Shown: positions 48,826 through 58,182 of the stretch, piece by piece
Layout of the letters: every line of letters starts with the position of its first letter
How positions within the stretch are numbered: position 1 is the first letter of the stretch
NCBI RefSeq assembly: GCF_945906775.1
Contig: NZ_CAMDRE010000001.1
Span: 2,976,001 to 3,040,000, forward strand
Reading direction: 5' to 3'
From: Citrobacter sp. Marseille-Q6884
GTDB taxonomy: Bacteria > Pseudomonadota > Gammaproteobacteria > Enterobacterales > Enterobacteriaceae
DNA length: 64,000 nucleotides
Program-made: the position numbers and the translations under genes
The notes under the pieces: model-generated
Told to the model about the DNA's origin: nothing
Databases searched by the model: none
What the model saw: only the letters and a program-made list of their open reading frames with translations

Positions 48826-48835
48826 CAGCACCCCT
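48826..48835 (+). repeat. Candidate attR core
   Basis: CAGCACCCCT matches 25270-25279. The remaining 134 bases to yegD are AT-rich and hold no gene; they include GGGAAAACCCTCCCTAACCC, which weakly resembles the start of the Sib RNA gene. Confidence 0.3.
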
Positions 48836-48969
48836 CAAGGCATCCCATTCAATATTAACTAATTGATTAATATAATTAATAATGGGAAAACCCTCCCTAA
48901 CCCTCACTCCTGAAAATAAGCCACAGCAACGGTGATGTCAATACACGCACTTTTCAGCATGCGAGCCGC

Positions 48970-50322
48970 TTAGCGGAAAACCACTTCCGCCCAGCGAGCC
49001 AGTCCGGCGGTGACAGAACCAAAATCATCACCACCGGCAATCGGAATGCCCGGTAGCTGCTCAGCCAGCGCTTTTTTGATCAACGGTGAGCGTGCGCTGC
49101 CGCCAGTCAGATAGATAACATCCGGTTTTTCCTGGGCGTTATCCAGCGCCAGTTGCACCTGTTCCAGAATACGCGCCAGTGGTTGATTCAGCGCGGACTC
49201 CAGTCCCTGTTGACTGATAGCCGTTGCCAGCTCGTCGCTGATAAACGGCAAGGCTGCGGTGACGCTTGTCTGACCGGAAAGTGCGATTTTGCTCTCTTCC
49301 GCACTGCGCACCAGGCGGTAGCTCAGACGCTCGCGCCAGACTTTGAGCAGCAGGGCCACTTTGTCGGCTTCACGCGCGTCGCGGATCAAATCGTTTAATA
49401 AACGTCCGTTGGCCGTGCTGTAGAAATCACTTTGTGCGGGCACGTCGTTAATTGCGACTGCGTTCCACCAGGGCAGAATAGGCAAGGCGATGCCTTTTTC
49501 CGTTTCTCCTCCCATGCCGAGCAGCGGCATCAGGTGTTTAAACGCCAGCGCAATATCCAGATCGTTACCGCCCACGCGGCATCCGCTGTGCCCCAGCAGG
49601 CTGTTTTCGCGATCGGCTCGCTGGTGCCATTGCGGGCCCATCAGCAGCAATGAGCAGTCGGTAGTCCCGCCGCCGATATCCACGACCAGTACACGTTTTT
49701 CATCCTGCAGTGTCGCTTCGTAATCCAGCCCAGCCGCGACAGGCTCGTACTGAAAGACCACATCCTGAAAACCGGCACGTTTCGCCGCGCGTTCAAGAAT
49801 GCCCTGAGCCTGGGCGTTGGCATCATCACCGCCTAAACCCTGGAAGTTAATCGGGCGGCCAATCACAGCCTGCGTAATCGCTTCGGGGAGCTGATGTTGC
49901 GCCTGGTTACGGATGTGCAGCATCATCGCGCAGACTAAATCCTCAAACAGGGCAACCTGCTGTGGTTTCAGGCCGCTGGCGCCCAAAAATGATTTGGGTG
50001 ATTTAACGAAGTAGACCTCTTCGGGATCGTCGATATATTGCCCCAGTGATGCCAGACCAAACTGCACGCTATTGGCGTGAACATCGATATCTTCTTCGCG
50101 GTTGAAGCGCATCGCACGGCGCAGCAACGCTTGTGTCTCGTCATCGGTTGTGGGCACATCATGATGACGATATAACCACTCGCTTACCGCTTCACGCGTT
50201 GGGGCGCAAAGCATCGAAGGTAAAAGCGTGCTGTTATTTTCCATTTTGAGCAAATGTGGCTGCCCGTCGCGCATGACGGCCACTGAACAGTTTGCCGTAC
50301 CATAGTCAAAACCAATAAACAC
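48970..50322 (-). CDS. yegD: YegD, Hsp70-like ATPase
   Basis: 450 residues starting with GTG (VFIGFDYGTANCSVAVM), the start also fitting the E. coli length. The actin-like nucleotide fold is visible: phosphate-1 loop GFDYGTANCS, VDIGGGTTDCS as phosphate-2 and YLTGGSARSPLI as the adenosine motif. It lacks the substrate-binding C-terminal domain of DnaK. Its client or partner is unknown. The frame extends to 50403, but that would pass into the alkA upstream region. Confidence 0.94.
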   Translation of the reverse strand: MFIGFDYGTANCSVAVMRDGQPHLLKMENNSTLLPSMLCAPTREAVSEWLYRHHDVPTTDDETQALLRRAMRFNREEDIDVHANSVQFGLASLGQYIDDPEEVYFVKSPKSFLGASGLKPQQVALFEDLVCAMMLHIRNQAQHQLPEAITQAVIGRPINFQGLGGDDANAQAQGILERAAKRAGFQDVVFQYEPVAAGLDYEATLQDEKRVLVVDIGGGTTDCSLLLMGPQWHQRADRENSLLGHSGCRVGGNDLDIALAFKHLMPLLGMGGETEKGIALPILPWWNAVAINDVPAQSDFYSTANGRLLNDLIRDAREADKVALLLKVWRERLSYRLVRSAEESKIALSGQTSVTAALPFISDELATAISQQGLESALNQPLARILEQVQLALDNAQEKPDVIYLTGGSARSPLIKKALAEQLPGIPIAGGDDFGSVTAGLARWAEVVFR

Positions 50323-50458
50323 AGTAAAAATCCCCATGCCAGTGAAGAAGGGGCGAGACTTTAGCGAAATGTCGCTGTTCCGACAACTGGAATATGAAAG
50401 CAAGGCGTATCGTTCGGATACCGTTTATGCTGTAGGTTTGCTGCGAAAGGAAATGTAC

Positions 50459-51328
50459 ATGTTAACGCTGAGCTGGCAGCCTCCCTACGACTGGCCCTGG
50501 ATGTTAGGGTTTCTGGCCGCCCGTGCGGTGGAGGGCATTGAAACCGTGGGGGAGGGGCATTATGTGCGAAGCCTGGCCATCGGTGAGCACCGTGGGCTGG
50601 TGAGTGTCGTCCCCGACCTGGCAACCAACAGGCTGCAGATTACGCTGAGTCCGGGCCTACAGCCGGTTGCCTCCGAGTGCCTGATAAAAATTGAGCGGTT
50701 GTTTGATCTTAATTGCTGCCCACAACACATTGCCACTGCGCTGGGTAGCCTCGGTGACGCTCGGCCAGGGCTCAGGTTGCCAGGGGCGGTGGATGCCTTT
50801 GAACAGGGCGTTCGGGCGATTTTAGGGCAGTTAGTCAGCGTGGCGATGGCGGCAAAATTGACCGCGAAGGTGGCTCGCGCCTATGGTGAAACGCTTGTAG
50901 ACGCGCCGGACTATGTTTGCTTTCCCGGACCCGAAATACTGGCCGTCGCCGAACCGTTGCATCTGAAAGCCTTAGGTATGCCGCTCAAACGTGCCGAAGC
51001 GCTGATTCATCTGGCTCGGGCGGCACTGGATGGCACACTCGAAACGGTTGCTCCGTCGGATATCGAGCAAGGTGTGAAGCATTTGCAAACTTTCCCGGGG
51101 ATTGGGCGCTGGACCGCCAACTACTTTGCGCTGCGCGGATGGCAGGCGAAGGACGTTTTTTTGCCGGATGATTATCTGATTAAACAACGCTTTCCAGGGA
51201 TGACGCCTGCGCAAATCCGGCGATATGCAGAGCGCTGGAAGCCGTGGCGTTCCTATGCGCTGTTGCATATCTGGTATACGGAGGGCTGGCAACCGTCAGT
51301 TGATAGCGAAGTTGCTGGTATTGAGTAA
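50459..51328 (+). CDS. alkA: AlkA, 3-methyladenine DNA glycosylase II
   Basis: 289 residues from ATG 50459 (MLTLSWQPPYDW), seven bases after AAAGGAA; the in-frame ATG six bases earlier is too close to that ribosome site. The helix-hairpin-helix LQTFPGIGRWTANYFALRGW and the catalytic aspartate in DVFLPDDYLIK are intact, with the N-terminal TBP-like domain before. It removes 3-methylpurines and is part of the Ada regulon in E. coli. Its end overlaps convergent dgcE by 33 bases. Confidence 0.95.
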   Translation: MLTLSWQPPYDWPWMLGFLAARAVEGIETVGEGHYVRSLAIGEHRGLVSVVPDLATNRLQITLSPGLQPVASECLIKIERLFDLNCCPQHIATALGSLGDARPGLRLPGAVDAFEQGVRAILGQLVSVAMAAKLTAKVARAYGETLVDAPDYVCFPGPEILAVAEPLHLKALGMPLKRAEALIHLARAALDGTLETVAPSDIEQGVKHLQTFPGIGRWTANYFALRGWQAKDVFLPDDYLIKQRFPGMTPAQIRRYAERWKPWRSYALLHIWYTEGWQPSVDSEVAGIE

Positions 51329-54300
51329 CAGATCCAACGGTTGGGCATCGGCAATGATATCGCCGTAAATCATATCGATGCCAATACCAGAAAGAGAATC
51401 CATGATGAGCGGCATTTGCACGGGGCCAGCGATGGTTTTGATGTCAAGGCGCTGGGCATGGCTCTGAATAATGGAAACCCACATTTCGTCCGTCAGGTTG
51501 CCGTGGGCGCTGGTGCTGAGCTCGCTGTCGAGTAAAAGGTAATCGGCAATGTGGGACTTCAGATTATCGAAGACCTCTAAATCGCGTCCTATCTGACTTA
51601 AAATAATTCGGCAACCCGCCTGACGCAGTCGGTGAATCGCGGATACCGCCTGCGCAGAATGGTTCTTAATCACTTCCGCCGGAATGTTCAGATGTAACAA
51701 CCGCGGCGGGAGCGGACTCTGTTCCAGGTGCTCCAGCAGGGAATCCACAACATGCGGATTGAGCAAACCGGTTGCAGAAAGGGGCAGGGCGATGCTGAGT
51801 CCCTTACTGGCGACAGCCGGAGCAGCATGCTGGAAAAACTCATTAAATACCCGACGGTCGAGCGCCTGATTCAGCGCGGGATCGCTCAGTCCGGTGCGGA
51901 AGGCCTGTTCATCGATAAACTCGCCTTCGCGTGTGCCTAAGCGCAGTGAGAGTAGCCAGAAGCTAAATGTTTCAGGAATGCGCGGGGAGGCGACAGCCCG
52001 GGCGATCATTAACATAGGGTTGTGGGTGATCATGTCGCGTTGCTCATCCAGAGACAGCATCCCTCGCTTGGCATGAGCCTGGCTCTGTTGCGGCTCATAG
52101 ACGCACACGCGTCCGCGGCCGCTATTCTTGGCTGCGTAACAGGCGACATCCGCCTGAGACATCACCTCGGTCGCGACATGGTTTTTCGCATCGATTAAGG
52201 TAATCCCGGCGCTGGCGCCGATTCGGTGTAAGCGGCCTTCCCACATAAAGTGGTAATCGTTGATGGCGCTAATGATTCGACCCGAGATAAAGCGGGCGCT
52301 TTCAATATTACAATCTGGCAGTAACAGACCGAACTCATCACCGCCAAGGCGCGCCAGTACATCGCTCGAACGCAGCATGCTGAGCATTAACGAAGACAGT
52401 TCACGCAGCAGCGCATCGCCTGCCGCATGACCGGCGCTATCGTTAACGGCTTTAAAACGATCCAGGTCGATAAAGACCAGCGCATGACGCTGATGGGAAT
52501 CATGTACCGTATGCAGCAATTGTTTCAGGTGGTTCTCAAAACTGACTCGGTTGGCAAGCTGAGTGAGATCATCATGCGACGCGCTGTAACTGAGCTGACG
52601 CAACATTTTTCGCGACTCGGTGACATCCTGAATCACCAGCACCGAGCCGATGCTGCCGCCATCAAGGGTACTGAGCGGTGTAATGCTGTACTGAATATCG
52701 TAACTGCTGCCGTTGCGACAGTGCAGAACGACTTCTTGCTCTATGGCCGAGCGTGACATGTCGGCGCTGTAGATGTTTTCCATCAGCGGGCCGTTATCGC
52801 CAAAGGTAATGTGCAGCACTGTCAGCAGCGGCATGCCTGTCGCGCTTTCCTGCTGCCAGCCGCTCATCTTCTCGGCAACCGGGTTCATAAAGGTGACGTT
52901 CATCTCCACGTCGATACAAATCACCGCTTCGCCGATGGAGTCCAGCGTAATGTGCAAACGCTCTTTTTCCTGGTACAGCGCTTCGTTAAGCTGCTTCACT
53001 TCGGTCATGTCCAGATTGATCCCGAGTAAGCGTTCAACTTCGCCGTCTTTATTCAGTACCTGATTCGCCAGCGAGCGGATATGCCGCACACCGTCGTTTA
53101 CGGCAATACGGAATTCGAGCTTAAAGGGTTTGCGCGCAGCCAGGGAGTCACGAATGACATTTTCAGCATGATCGCGATCTTCGGGTACCACGCAGTCGTA
53201 CCAGACTTGCCAGCTGGGCTTGATATGCGCCGGGACTTCATAAAGGTCGAACATACGCTTATCCCAACTGATCACGTCAGGCTGGAGCTCCCACTCCCAG
53301 ATCCCAATCCCGCCCGCCTCATTGGCGAGCGTAATGCGTTCCATCAACCGTTTATTCATCCACTCGGTGTGCTTCAGGTCGTTGATGTCTTCAACCTGCG
53401 CAATGAAATAGAGCGGGGTATTATCGCTATGGCGCACCAGTGAAACGGCCAGCAACGCCCAGACCACGTCGCCTTCACGGGTGTAATAGCGCTTCTCCAT
53501 GGAATAGGTATTGATTTCGCCACGCGTCAGCATGTTCAGCTGTTCGAGGTCGTTATTGAGATCTTCCGGCCAGGTCAATTGCTGAAAGGTCAGCGCCCGT
53601 AGCTCATCCTGGCTGTAGCCGAGAAACTGACACAAGGCTTTGTTGGCCTGTAGCCATTGTCCCTCGGTTCCCACTAACGCCATGCCGATGGCAGAGTATT
53701 CCATGGCATTACGAAAGCGCGTTTCGCTTTCAGAGATGTGTTTACGTTCCGCCCGGAACGAATACATCACCATGGTCATCATGTTGGCCGGCAACAGAAT
53801 CATTAAAAACGGTAGCCACGGCATGCTCGATGCGACATTCGCTTTTGGGGTGAAGAGCAGCGAAGGATTCGCCGCCAGCATCAGCGAGACCATCATGACG
53901 GTACTGAGGAAAATTAAAAAAGCCTCCATGCGTGGCAGGCGAACGGCGCTCCACATCAGCAGAACGATAACGCAGGTGAATGGCCATGGAACGTACATCA
54001 TGGAGAGCCAACTGAACGTTAACGTCACCAGCAGCGTAATAAGGGTCTCAAGCAGTAAACGTGGATTGCGGTGGCGAAGCAGATAATGCGGTTTAAACAG
54101 TAAACCTAATGGTACCAGCGCGATAGCGCCGATGGATTCAGAAAGTACCCAAATGAGAAATGTGTTTAGCGATGTTTCTGCCGGGAGCAGTAACCATAAT
54201 AACGCGCCCCCTAGCAACGGCGGGACGACGGCGCTGCCGATGGCCAGGCGTACCCAGTCATTAAGATTTTGTAAGGGATTGTACCAGGGCAGCAGCTTGC

Positions 54301-54625
54301 GCAATAACATTGCGCCCGCAATCGCTTCAATAATATTGATGCTCGTGTAGGTGAAGTTGAGCGACCCCGTAGGGAAAAACAGTAAAGAAGCGCCGATGCT
54401 GCCGAATGAGCAAGCCACTGCGATGCCCGGCCACATCCGTCCTGCATGACGGTAAAATGCCACCATCATGATTGATGTCGGGAACCACAGCGGCGCCAGC
54501 TGCGTACCGAAACGCGACAGTTCCAGGGAGAACAGCGTAAAGATAAATACCGCCAGGCCTAAACTGGCCAGACGCAGTAGCGGATGGGGTAAGGTAACTA
54601 AAACATGTTGAGATTGTTTATTCAT
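51296..54625 (-). CDS. dgcE: DgcE (YegE), diguanylate cyclase
   Basis: 1109 residues, close to E. coli DgcE. The N-terminal MASE1 membrane domain has eight or more hydrophobic segments (to about 300). Three PAS domains follow (RFRNAMEYSAIGMALVG, ITLANEAGGIGIWEW, LHITLDSIGEAVICID). The GGDEF domain has an intact active site, LARLGGDEFGLLLP. A C-terminal EAL-like domain is degenerate (no EAL motif; SIALPLSA… ILSQIGRDLEVF). It makes cyclic di-GMP for the curli/cellulose decision. I start at ATG 54625 rather than GTG 54631. Confidence 0.94.
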   Translation of the reverse strand: MNKQSQHVLVTLPHPLLRLASLGLAVFIFTLFSLELSRFGTQLAPLWFPTSIMMVAFYRHAGRMWPGIAVACSFGSIGASLLFFPTGSLNFTYTSINIIEAIAGAMLLRKLLPWYNPLQNLNDWVRLAIGSAVVPPLLGGALLWLLLPAETSLNTFLIWVLSESIGAIALVPLGLLFKPHYLLRHRNPRLLLETLITLLVTLTFSWLSMMYVPWPFTCVIVLLMWSAVRLPRMEAFLIFLSTVMMVSLMLAANPSLLFTPKANVASSMPWLPFLMILLPANMMTMVMYSFRAERKHISESETRFRNAMEYSAIGMALVGTEGQWLQANKALCQFLGYSQDELRALTFQQLTWPEDLNNDLEQLNMLTRGEINTYSMEKRYYTREGDVVWALLAVSLVRHSDNTPLYFIAQVEDINDLKHTEWMNKRLMERITLANEAGGIGIWEWELQPDVISWDKRMFDLYEVPAHIKPSWQVWYDCVVPEDRDHAENVIRDSLAARKPFKLEFRIAVNDGVRHIRSLANQVLNKDGEVERLLGINLDMTEVKQLNEALYQEKERLHITLDSIGEAVICIDVEMNVTFMNPVAEKMSGWQQESATGMPLLTVLHITFGDNGPLMENIYSADMSRSAIEQEVVLHCRNGSSYDIQYSITPLSTLDGGSIGSVLVIQDVTESRKMLRQLSYSASHDDLTQLANRVSFENHLKQLLHTVHDSHQRHALVFIDLDRFKAVNDSAGHAAGDALLRELSSLMLSMLRSSDVLARLGGDEFGLLLPDCNIESARFISGRIISAINDYHFMWEGRLHRIGASAGITLIDAKNHVATEVMSQADVACYAAKNSGRGRVCVYEPQQSQAHAKRGMLSLDEQRDMITHNPMLMIARAVASPRIPETFSFWLLSLRLGTREGEFIDEQAFRTGLSDPALNQALDRRVFNEFFQHAAPAVASKGLSIALPLSATGLLNPHVVDSLLEHLEQSPLPPRLLHLNIPAEVIKNHSAQAVSAIHRLRQAGCRIILSQIGRDLEVFDNLKSHIADYLLLDSELSTSAHGNLTDEMWVSIIQSHAQRLDIKTIAGPVQMPLIMDSLSGIGIDMIYGDIIADAQPLDLLLNTSNFAIN

Positions 54626-54940
54626 TACCACTCTACCCGAATAGCTGATGTCGCGCTGGAGGAGATGCCGGACGCATCATGTTTAACGTGTGATTATGCT
54701 AGTACAAACATTTTACAATTTATACGCCAGCTGCTCATAAATTAACACGCTCAAGCTATTAATTACTAAGGTGGGCGAATAAATATTGTCCCTGCTTTAA
54801 AACTGACCATTTTAATTTGCGACAGGGAAGCATTGGTGCAGCATGGGCTGGCATCGCGCCGCTGAAATCCCTATAATTGCCGCGTTTGGCGTTTCGACGC
54901 CGCCCTTCCTTACATCCAGGTTAATCAGGTCGCTAAATTT
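54626..54940. other. dgcE/udk divergent region
   Basis: 315 bases with the upstream regions of both genes. It contains AT-rich tracts (54710-54800) suitable for promoters but nothing that I can assign firmly, and no RNA gene. Confidence 0.4.
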
Positions 54941-55582
54941 ATGACTGATCAGTCTCATCAGTGCGTCATTATCGGCATTGCCGGCGCATCGGCTTCCGGC
55001 AAGAGTCTTATTGCCAGTACTCTTTATCGCGAATTGCGTGAACAAGTGGGTGACGAACATATTGGCGTTATTCCCGAAGACAGCTATTACAAAGATCAAA
55101 GCCATCTGTCGATGGAAGAGCGTGTAAAAACGAACTACGACCATCCGAACGCGATGGATCACAGTTTGTTGTTTCAGCATTTGCAAACACTTAAACGTGG
55201 CTCAGCAATTGAATTACCGGTTTACAGCTATGTTGAACACACGCGCACCCAGGATACGATTCATATTGAACCCAAAAAAGTGATTATTCTGGAAGGCATT
55301 TTGCTGCTGACCGATGCACGTTTACGGGACGAGATGAACTTCTCTATTTTTGTTGATACGCCTCTGGACATCTGCCTGATGCGTCGTATCAAGCGTGACG
55401 TCAATGAGCGAGGCCGCTCAATGGATTCGGTGATGGCGCAATACCAGAAAACCGTCCGTCCGATGTTCCTGCAATTTATTGAACCTTCTAAACAATACGC
55501 CGATATCATTGTGCCGCGCGGAGGCAAAAACCGCATCGCCATCGATATTCTGAAGGCGAAAATCAGTCAGTTCTTTGAATAA
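54941..55582 (+). CDS. udk: Udk, uridine/cytidine kinase
   Basis: 213 residues, the exact length of E. coli Udk. The P-loop GIAGASASGKS lies near residue 12; the lid and substrate motifs EDSYYKDQSH, TNYDHPNAMDH and RRIKRDVNERGR follow. The enzyme phosphorylates uridine and cytidine with GTP or ATP in pyrimidine salvage. It heads the run udk-dcd-asmA, the same order as in E. coli. Confidence 0.96.
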   Translation: MTDQSHQCVIIGIAGASASGKSLIASTLYRELREQVGDEHIGVIPEDSYYKDQSHLSMEERVKTNYDHPNAMDHSLLFQHLQTLKRGSAIELPVYSYVEHTRTQDTIHIEPKKVIILEGILLLTDARLRDEMNFSIFVDTPLDICLMRRIKRDVNERGRSMDSVMAQYQKTVRPMFLQFIEPSKQYADIIVPRGGKNRIAIDILKAKISQFFE

Positions 55583-55673
55583 GTTCAGCGAATTGTGTAC
55601 CGTTCAGTGATAACCTGGTTCACCCTTATCGCGCCTGGCGTTAAGGGTTTGAAGCACGAAAGGAGAAAGTGCC

Positions 55674-56255
55674 ATGCGTTTATGTGATCGAGATATTGAA
55701 GCCTGGTTGGACGAAGGTCGTCTATCGATCAGTCCACGTCCTCCTGTCGAGCGAATCAATGGCGCAACGGTAGATGTGCGCCTGGGTAACAAATTCCGCA
55801 CGTTCCGCGGTCATACGGCACCGTACATTGATCTGAGCGGACCTAAAGATGAAGTTAGCGCCGCGCTGGACCGCGTCATGAGTGATGAAATTGTCCTCGA
55901 CGATGGCGAGGCCTTTTTCCTGCATCCGGGTGAACTGGCGCTGGCCGTCACGCTGGAGTCTGTCACGCTGCCGTCCGATCTTGTGGGCTGGCTGGATGGG
56001 CGTTCTTCACTGGCGCGTCTGGGTCTGATGGTGCACGTTACCGCGCACCGTATCGATCCGGGCTGGTCAGGTTGCATTGTTCTTGAATTTTACAATTCCG
56101 GGAAATTACCGCTGGCCCTGCGCCCAGGCATGCCGATTGGCGCGCTGAGCTTTGAGCCGCTTTCCGGTCCGGCTGCGCGACCTTACAACCGTCGCCAGGA
56201 TGCGAAGTATCGTGACCAGCAGGGCGCGGTAGCCAGCCGGATTGATAAAGACTGA
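55674..56255 (+). CDS. dcd: Dcd, dCTP deaminase
   Basis: 193 residues, family length. The dUTPase-like trimer fold is marked by GRSSLARLGLMVHVTAHRIDPGW and by CIVLEFYNSGKLPLAL, in which the catalytic Glu lies. It turns dCTP to dUTP, the main route to dTMP in enterobacteria. AGGAG stands nine bases before the ATG. Confidence 0.96.
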   Translation: MRLCDRDIEAWLDEGRLSISPRPPVERINGATVDVRLGNKFRTFRGHTAPYIDLSGPKDEVSAALDRVMSDEIVLDDGEAFFLHPGELALAVTLESVTLPSDLVGWLDGRSSLARLGLMVHVTAHRIDPGWSGCIVLEFYNSGKLPLALRPGMPIGALSFEPLSGPAARPYNRRQDAKYRDQQGAVASRIDKD

Positions 56256-56281
56256 TCGTTTGTCAGTCCATTGGGGATAGC

Positions 56282-58135
56282 ATGAGACGATTTCTGACGA
56301 CGCTGATGATTCTTCTGGTCGTGCTGGTGGCCGGTTTTTCTGCGTTAGTACTGTTGGTGAATCCGAATGATTTCCGCGCGTACATGGTGAACCAGGTCGC
56401 TGCGCGTAGCGGATATCAGTTGCAGCTGGATGGTCCACTGCGTTGGCACGTATGGCCTCAGCTGAGCATCCTCTCCGGGCGAATGGTATTAACGGCTGAA
56501 GGCGCCAGTGAACCGCTGGTACGTGCCGATAACATGCGCCTTGATGTCGCGCTATGGCCGCTGTTGAGCCACCAGCTCAGCGTCAAACAAGTCATGCTCA
56601 AAGGCGCGGTTATTCAACTGACGCCGGAAAGTGAAGCGGTCCGCCGGGAAGATGCGCCCGTTGCCCCGAATGACAATATGTTGCCAGATCTGGCAGAAGA
56701 CCGTGGCTGGTCGTTTGATATTGCGCATCTGCGCGTGGCGGACAGCGTGCTGGTCTTCCAGCATGAAGACGACGAACAGGTGACGGTTCGCGATATTCGC
56801 CTGGAGATGGAACAGGATAGCCAGCATCGCGGCACATTTGATTTCTCCGGTCGCGTGAACCGCGACCAGCGTGACCTTGCGTTATCGTTTAACGGCACTG
56901 TCGATGCTTCCGACTATCCGCATAACTTAGCGGCCAGTATTGAAAAGCTGGACTGGCAGTTACAGGGTGCTGACTTACCGTCGCAAGGGATACGGGGCCA
57001 GGGAAAACTACAGGTTCAATGGCAGGAAGATAAAAAACAGCTCGCCTTTAGCCACATTAATTTGACCGCGAATGACAGTTCGCTCGCCGGGCAGGCTCTG
57101 GTTTCGCTTGCGGATAAACCGGAATGGTCCGTTGACCTGAAATTTGGTCAGCTCAATCTGGATAATCTGATCGTGCAAGACGACCCCGTGACGGCGACAA
57201 ACGGTGGGGCACAGCAAGGTCAAAGTCAGCCGACGCTGGCACGCCCGATCATCGCTTCTCAGGTTGATGCGGTTTCTTATCAAGGACTCAAAGGGTTTTC
57301 TGCGGATATCGCATTGCAGGCGGATAAAGTGCTCTGGCGGAAGATGGCATTTGAAAATGTCTCTGCAAAAATAGCCAATCAGTCCGGTCTGCTGAATATT
57401 ACTGAGTTGCAGGGGAGAAGCGACGGCGGCCTGATCTCGCTTCCCGGTACGCTGGATGCCAGAAAGTCGCAGCCGCGCGCGGTCTTTCACCCACGCCTGG
57501 AAGGTGTTGAGATTGGCACTATCCTGAAAGCCTTTAACTACCCGATTGCCCTCACCGGCAAACTGTCCATGACGGGCGATTTTTCTGGTGCCGATATAGA
57601 CGCTCAGGCGTTTCGCCATAGCTGGCAAGGGGAGGCGCAGATTGAAATGAGCGACACCCGGATGGAAGGGATGAACTTCCAACAGATGGTGCAGCAGGCC
57701 GTTGAGCGCAGCGGTGGCGATGTGAAATCTCAGCAAGATCTTGATAACGTCACCCGCTTGGATCGTTTTGCTACCAACCTGACGCTGGATAGTGGCAAGG
57801 TGACGCTGGACGACATGGAAGGGCAGTCTGCGATGCTGGCGCTTTCGGGTAAAGGCTGGTTAGACCTTATCGAACAAGAGTGTGACACACAGTTTAACGT
57901 TCGTGTGCTGGACGGTTGGAATGGCGAAAGCAAACTGACGGATTTCCTGAAAGCCACACCGGTTCCGCTCAGGGTCTATGGCAAGTGGCAGTCGCTGAAC
58001 TACAGCCTGCAGGTCGATCAACTGCTGCGTAAGCATATGCAGGATGAAGCGAAGCGCCGGTTGAACGACTGGGCCGATCGCAATAAAGACAGTCGCAACG
58101 GCAAGGACGTTAAAAAGCTGCTGGATAAACTCTGA
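56282..58135 (+). CDS. asmA: AsmA, AsmA-family envelope protein
   Basis: 617 residues. One N-terminal membrane segment (LTTLMILLVVLVAGFSALVLLV) anchors a long beta-rich periplasmic body with the conserved start LVNPNDFRAYMVNQVAARSGYQLQLDGPL, and the C-terminal AsmA domain (LTGKLSMTGDFSGADIDAQAF…). The family (AsmA, TamB, YhdP) forms bridge-like proteins handling phospholipid transport; in E. coli, asmA mutations suppress assembly-defective OmpF. It lies 26 bases after dcd. Confidence 0.95.
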   Translation: MRRFLTTLMILLVVLVAGFSALVLLVNPNDFRAYMVNQVAARSGYQLQLDGPLRWHVWPQLSILSGRMVLTAEGASEPLVRADNMRLDVALWPLLSHQLSVKQVMLKGAVIQLTPESEAVRREDAPVAPNDNMLPDLAEDRGWSFDIAHLRVADSVLVFQHEDDEQVTVRDIRLEMEQDSQHRGTFDFSGRVNRDQRDLALSFNGTVDASDYPHNLAASIEKLDWQLQGADLPSQGIRGQGKLQVQWQEDKKQLAFSHINLTANDSSLAGQALVSLADKPEWSVDLKFGQLNLDNLIVQDDPVTATNGGAQQGQSQPTLARPIIASQVDAVSYQGLKGFSADIALQADKVLWRKMAFENVSAKIANQSGLLNITELQGRSDGGLISLPGTLDARKSQPRAVFHPRLEGVEIGTILKAFNYPIALTGKLSMTGDFSGADIDAQAFRHSWQGEAQIEMSDTRMEGMNFQQMVQQAVERSGGDVKSQQDLDNVTRLDRFATNLTLDSGKVTLDDMEGQSAMLALSGKGWLDLIEQECDTQFNVRVLDGWNGESKLTDFLKATPVPLRVYGKWQSLNYSLQVDQLLRKHMQDEAKRRLNDWADRNKDSRNGKDVKKLLDKL

Positions 58136-58142
58136 TCCATAA

Positions 58143-58174
58143 CCGGACAACGGCGCGCTGGCGTCGTTGTCCGG
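58143..58174. terminator. Hairpin between asmA and yegH
   Basis: CCGGACAACG / CGTTGTCCGG forms a perfect ten-base stem with a GC-rich centre between the convergent genes. No clear T-run follows on either side. Confidence 0.6.
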
Positions 58175-58182
58175 CACATCAC

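Larger units (their letters stand above)
25270..48835 (+). mobile_element. Podovirus-type prophage between sib/mdtA and yegD
   Basis: About 23.6 kb, bounded on the left by a tyrosine integrase and on the right by a PrtN-family gene, with host genes intact on both sides. The boundaries are a 10-bp direct repeat and therefore tentative. Packaging, capsid and tail genes for a short-tailed virion are present and open. Recognisable replication, lysis and CI-type repressor genes are missing. All supported genes are on the + strand. It could be a defective prophage, a minimal phage with unfamiliar early genes, or a helper-dependent element. Confidence 0.85.

Noticed and set aside
48880..48905. Attachment site inside a sib repeat (GGGAAA/ACCCT similarity to 25122-25132)
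   Set aside because: The longest exact common string is about seven bases with gaps, too little to name as an att core; noted only as a hint.
57008..57736. A 242-residue frame antisense to asmA
   Set aside because: A shadow of the asmA reading frame without start signals; the forward frame is fully supported.
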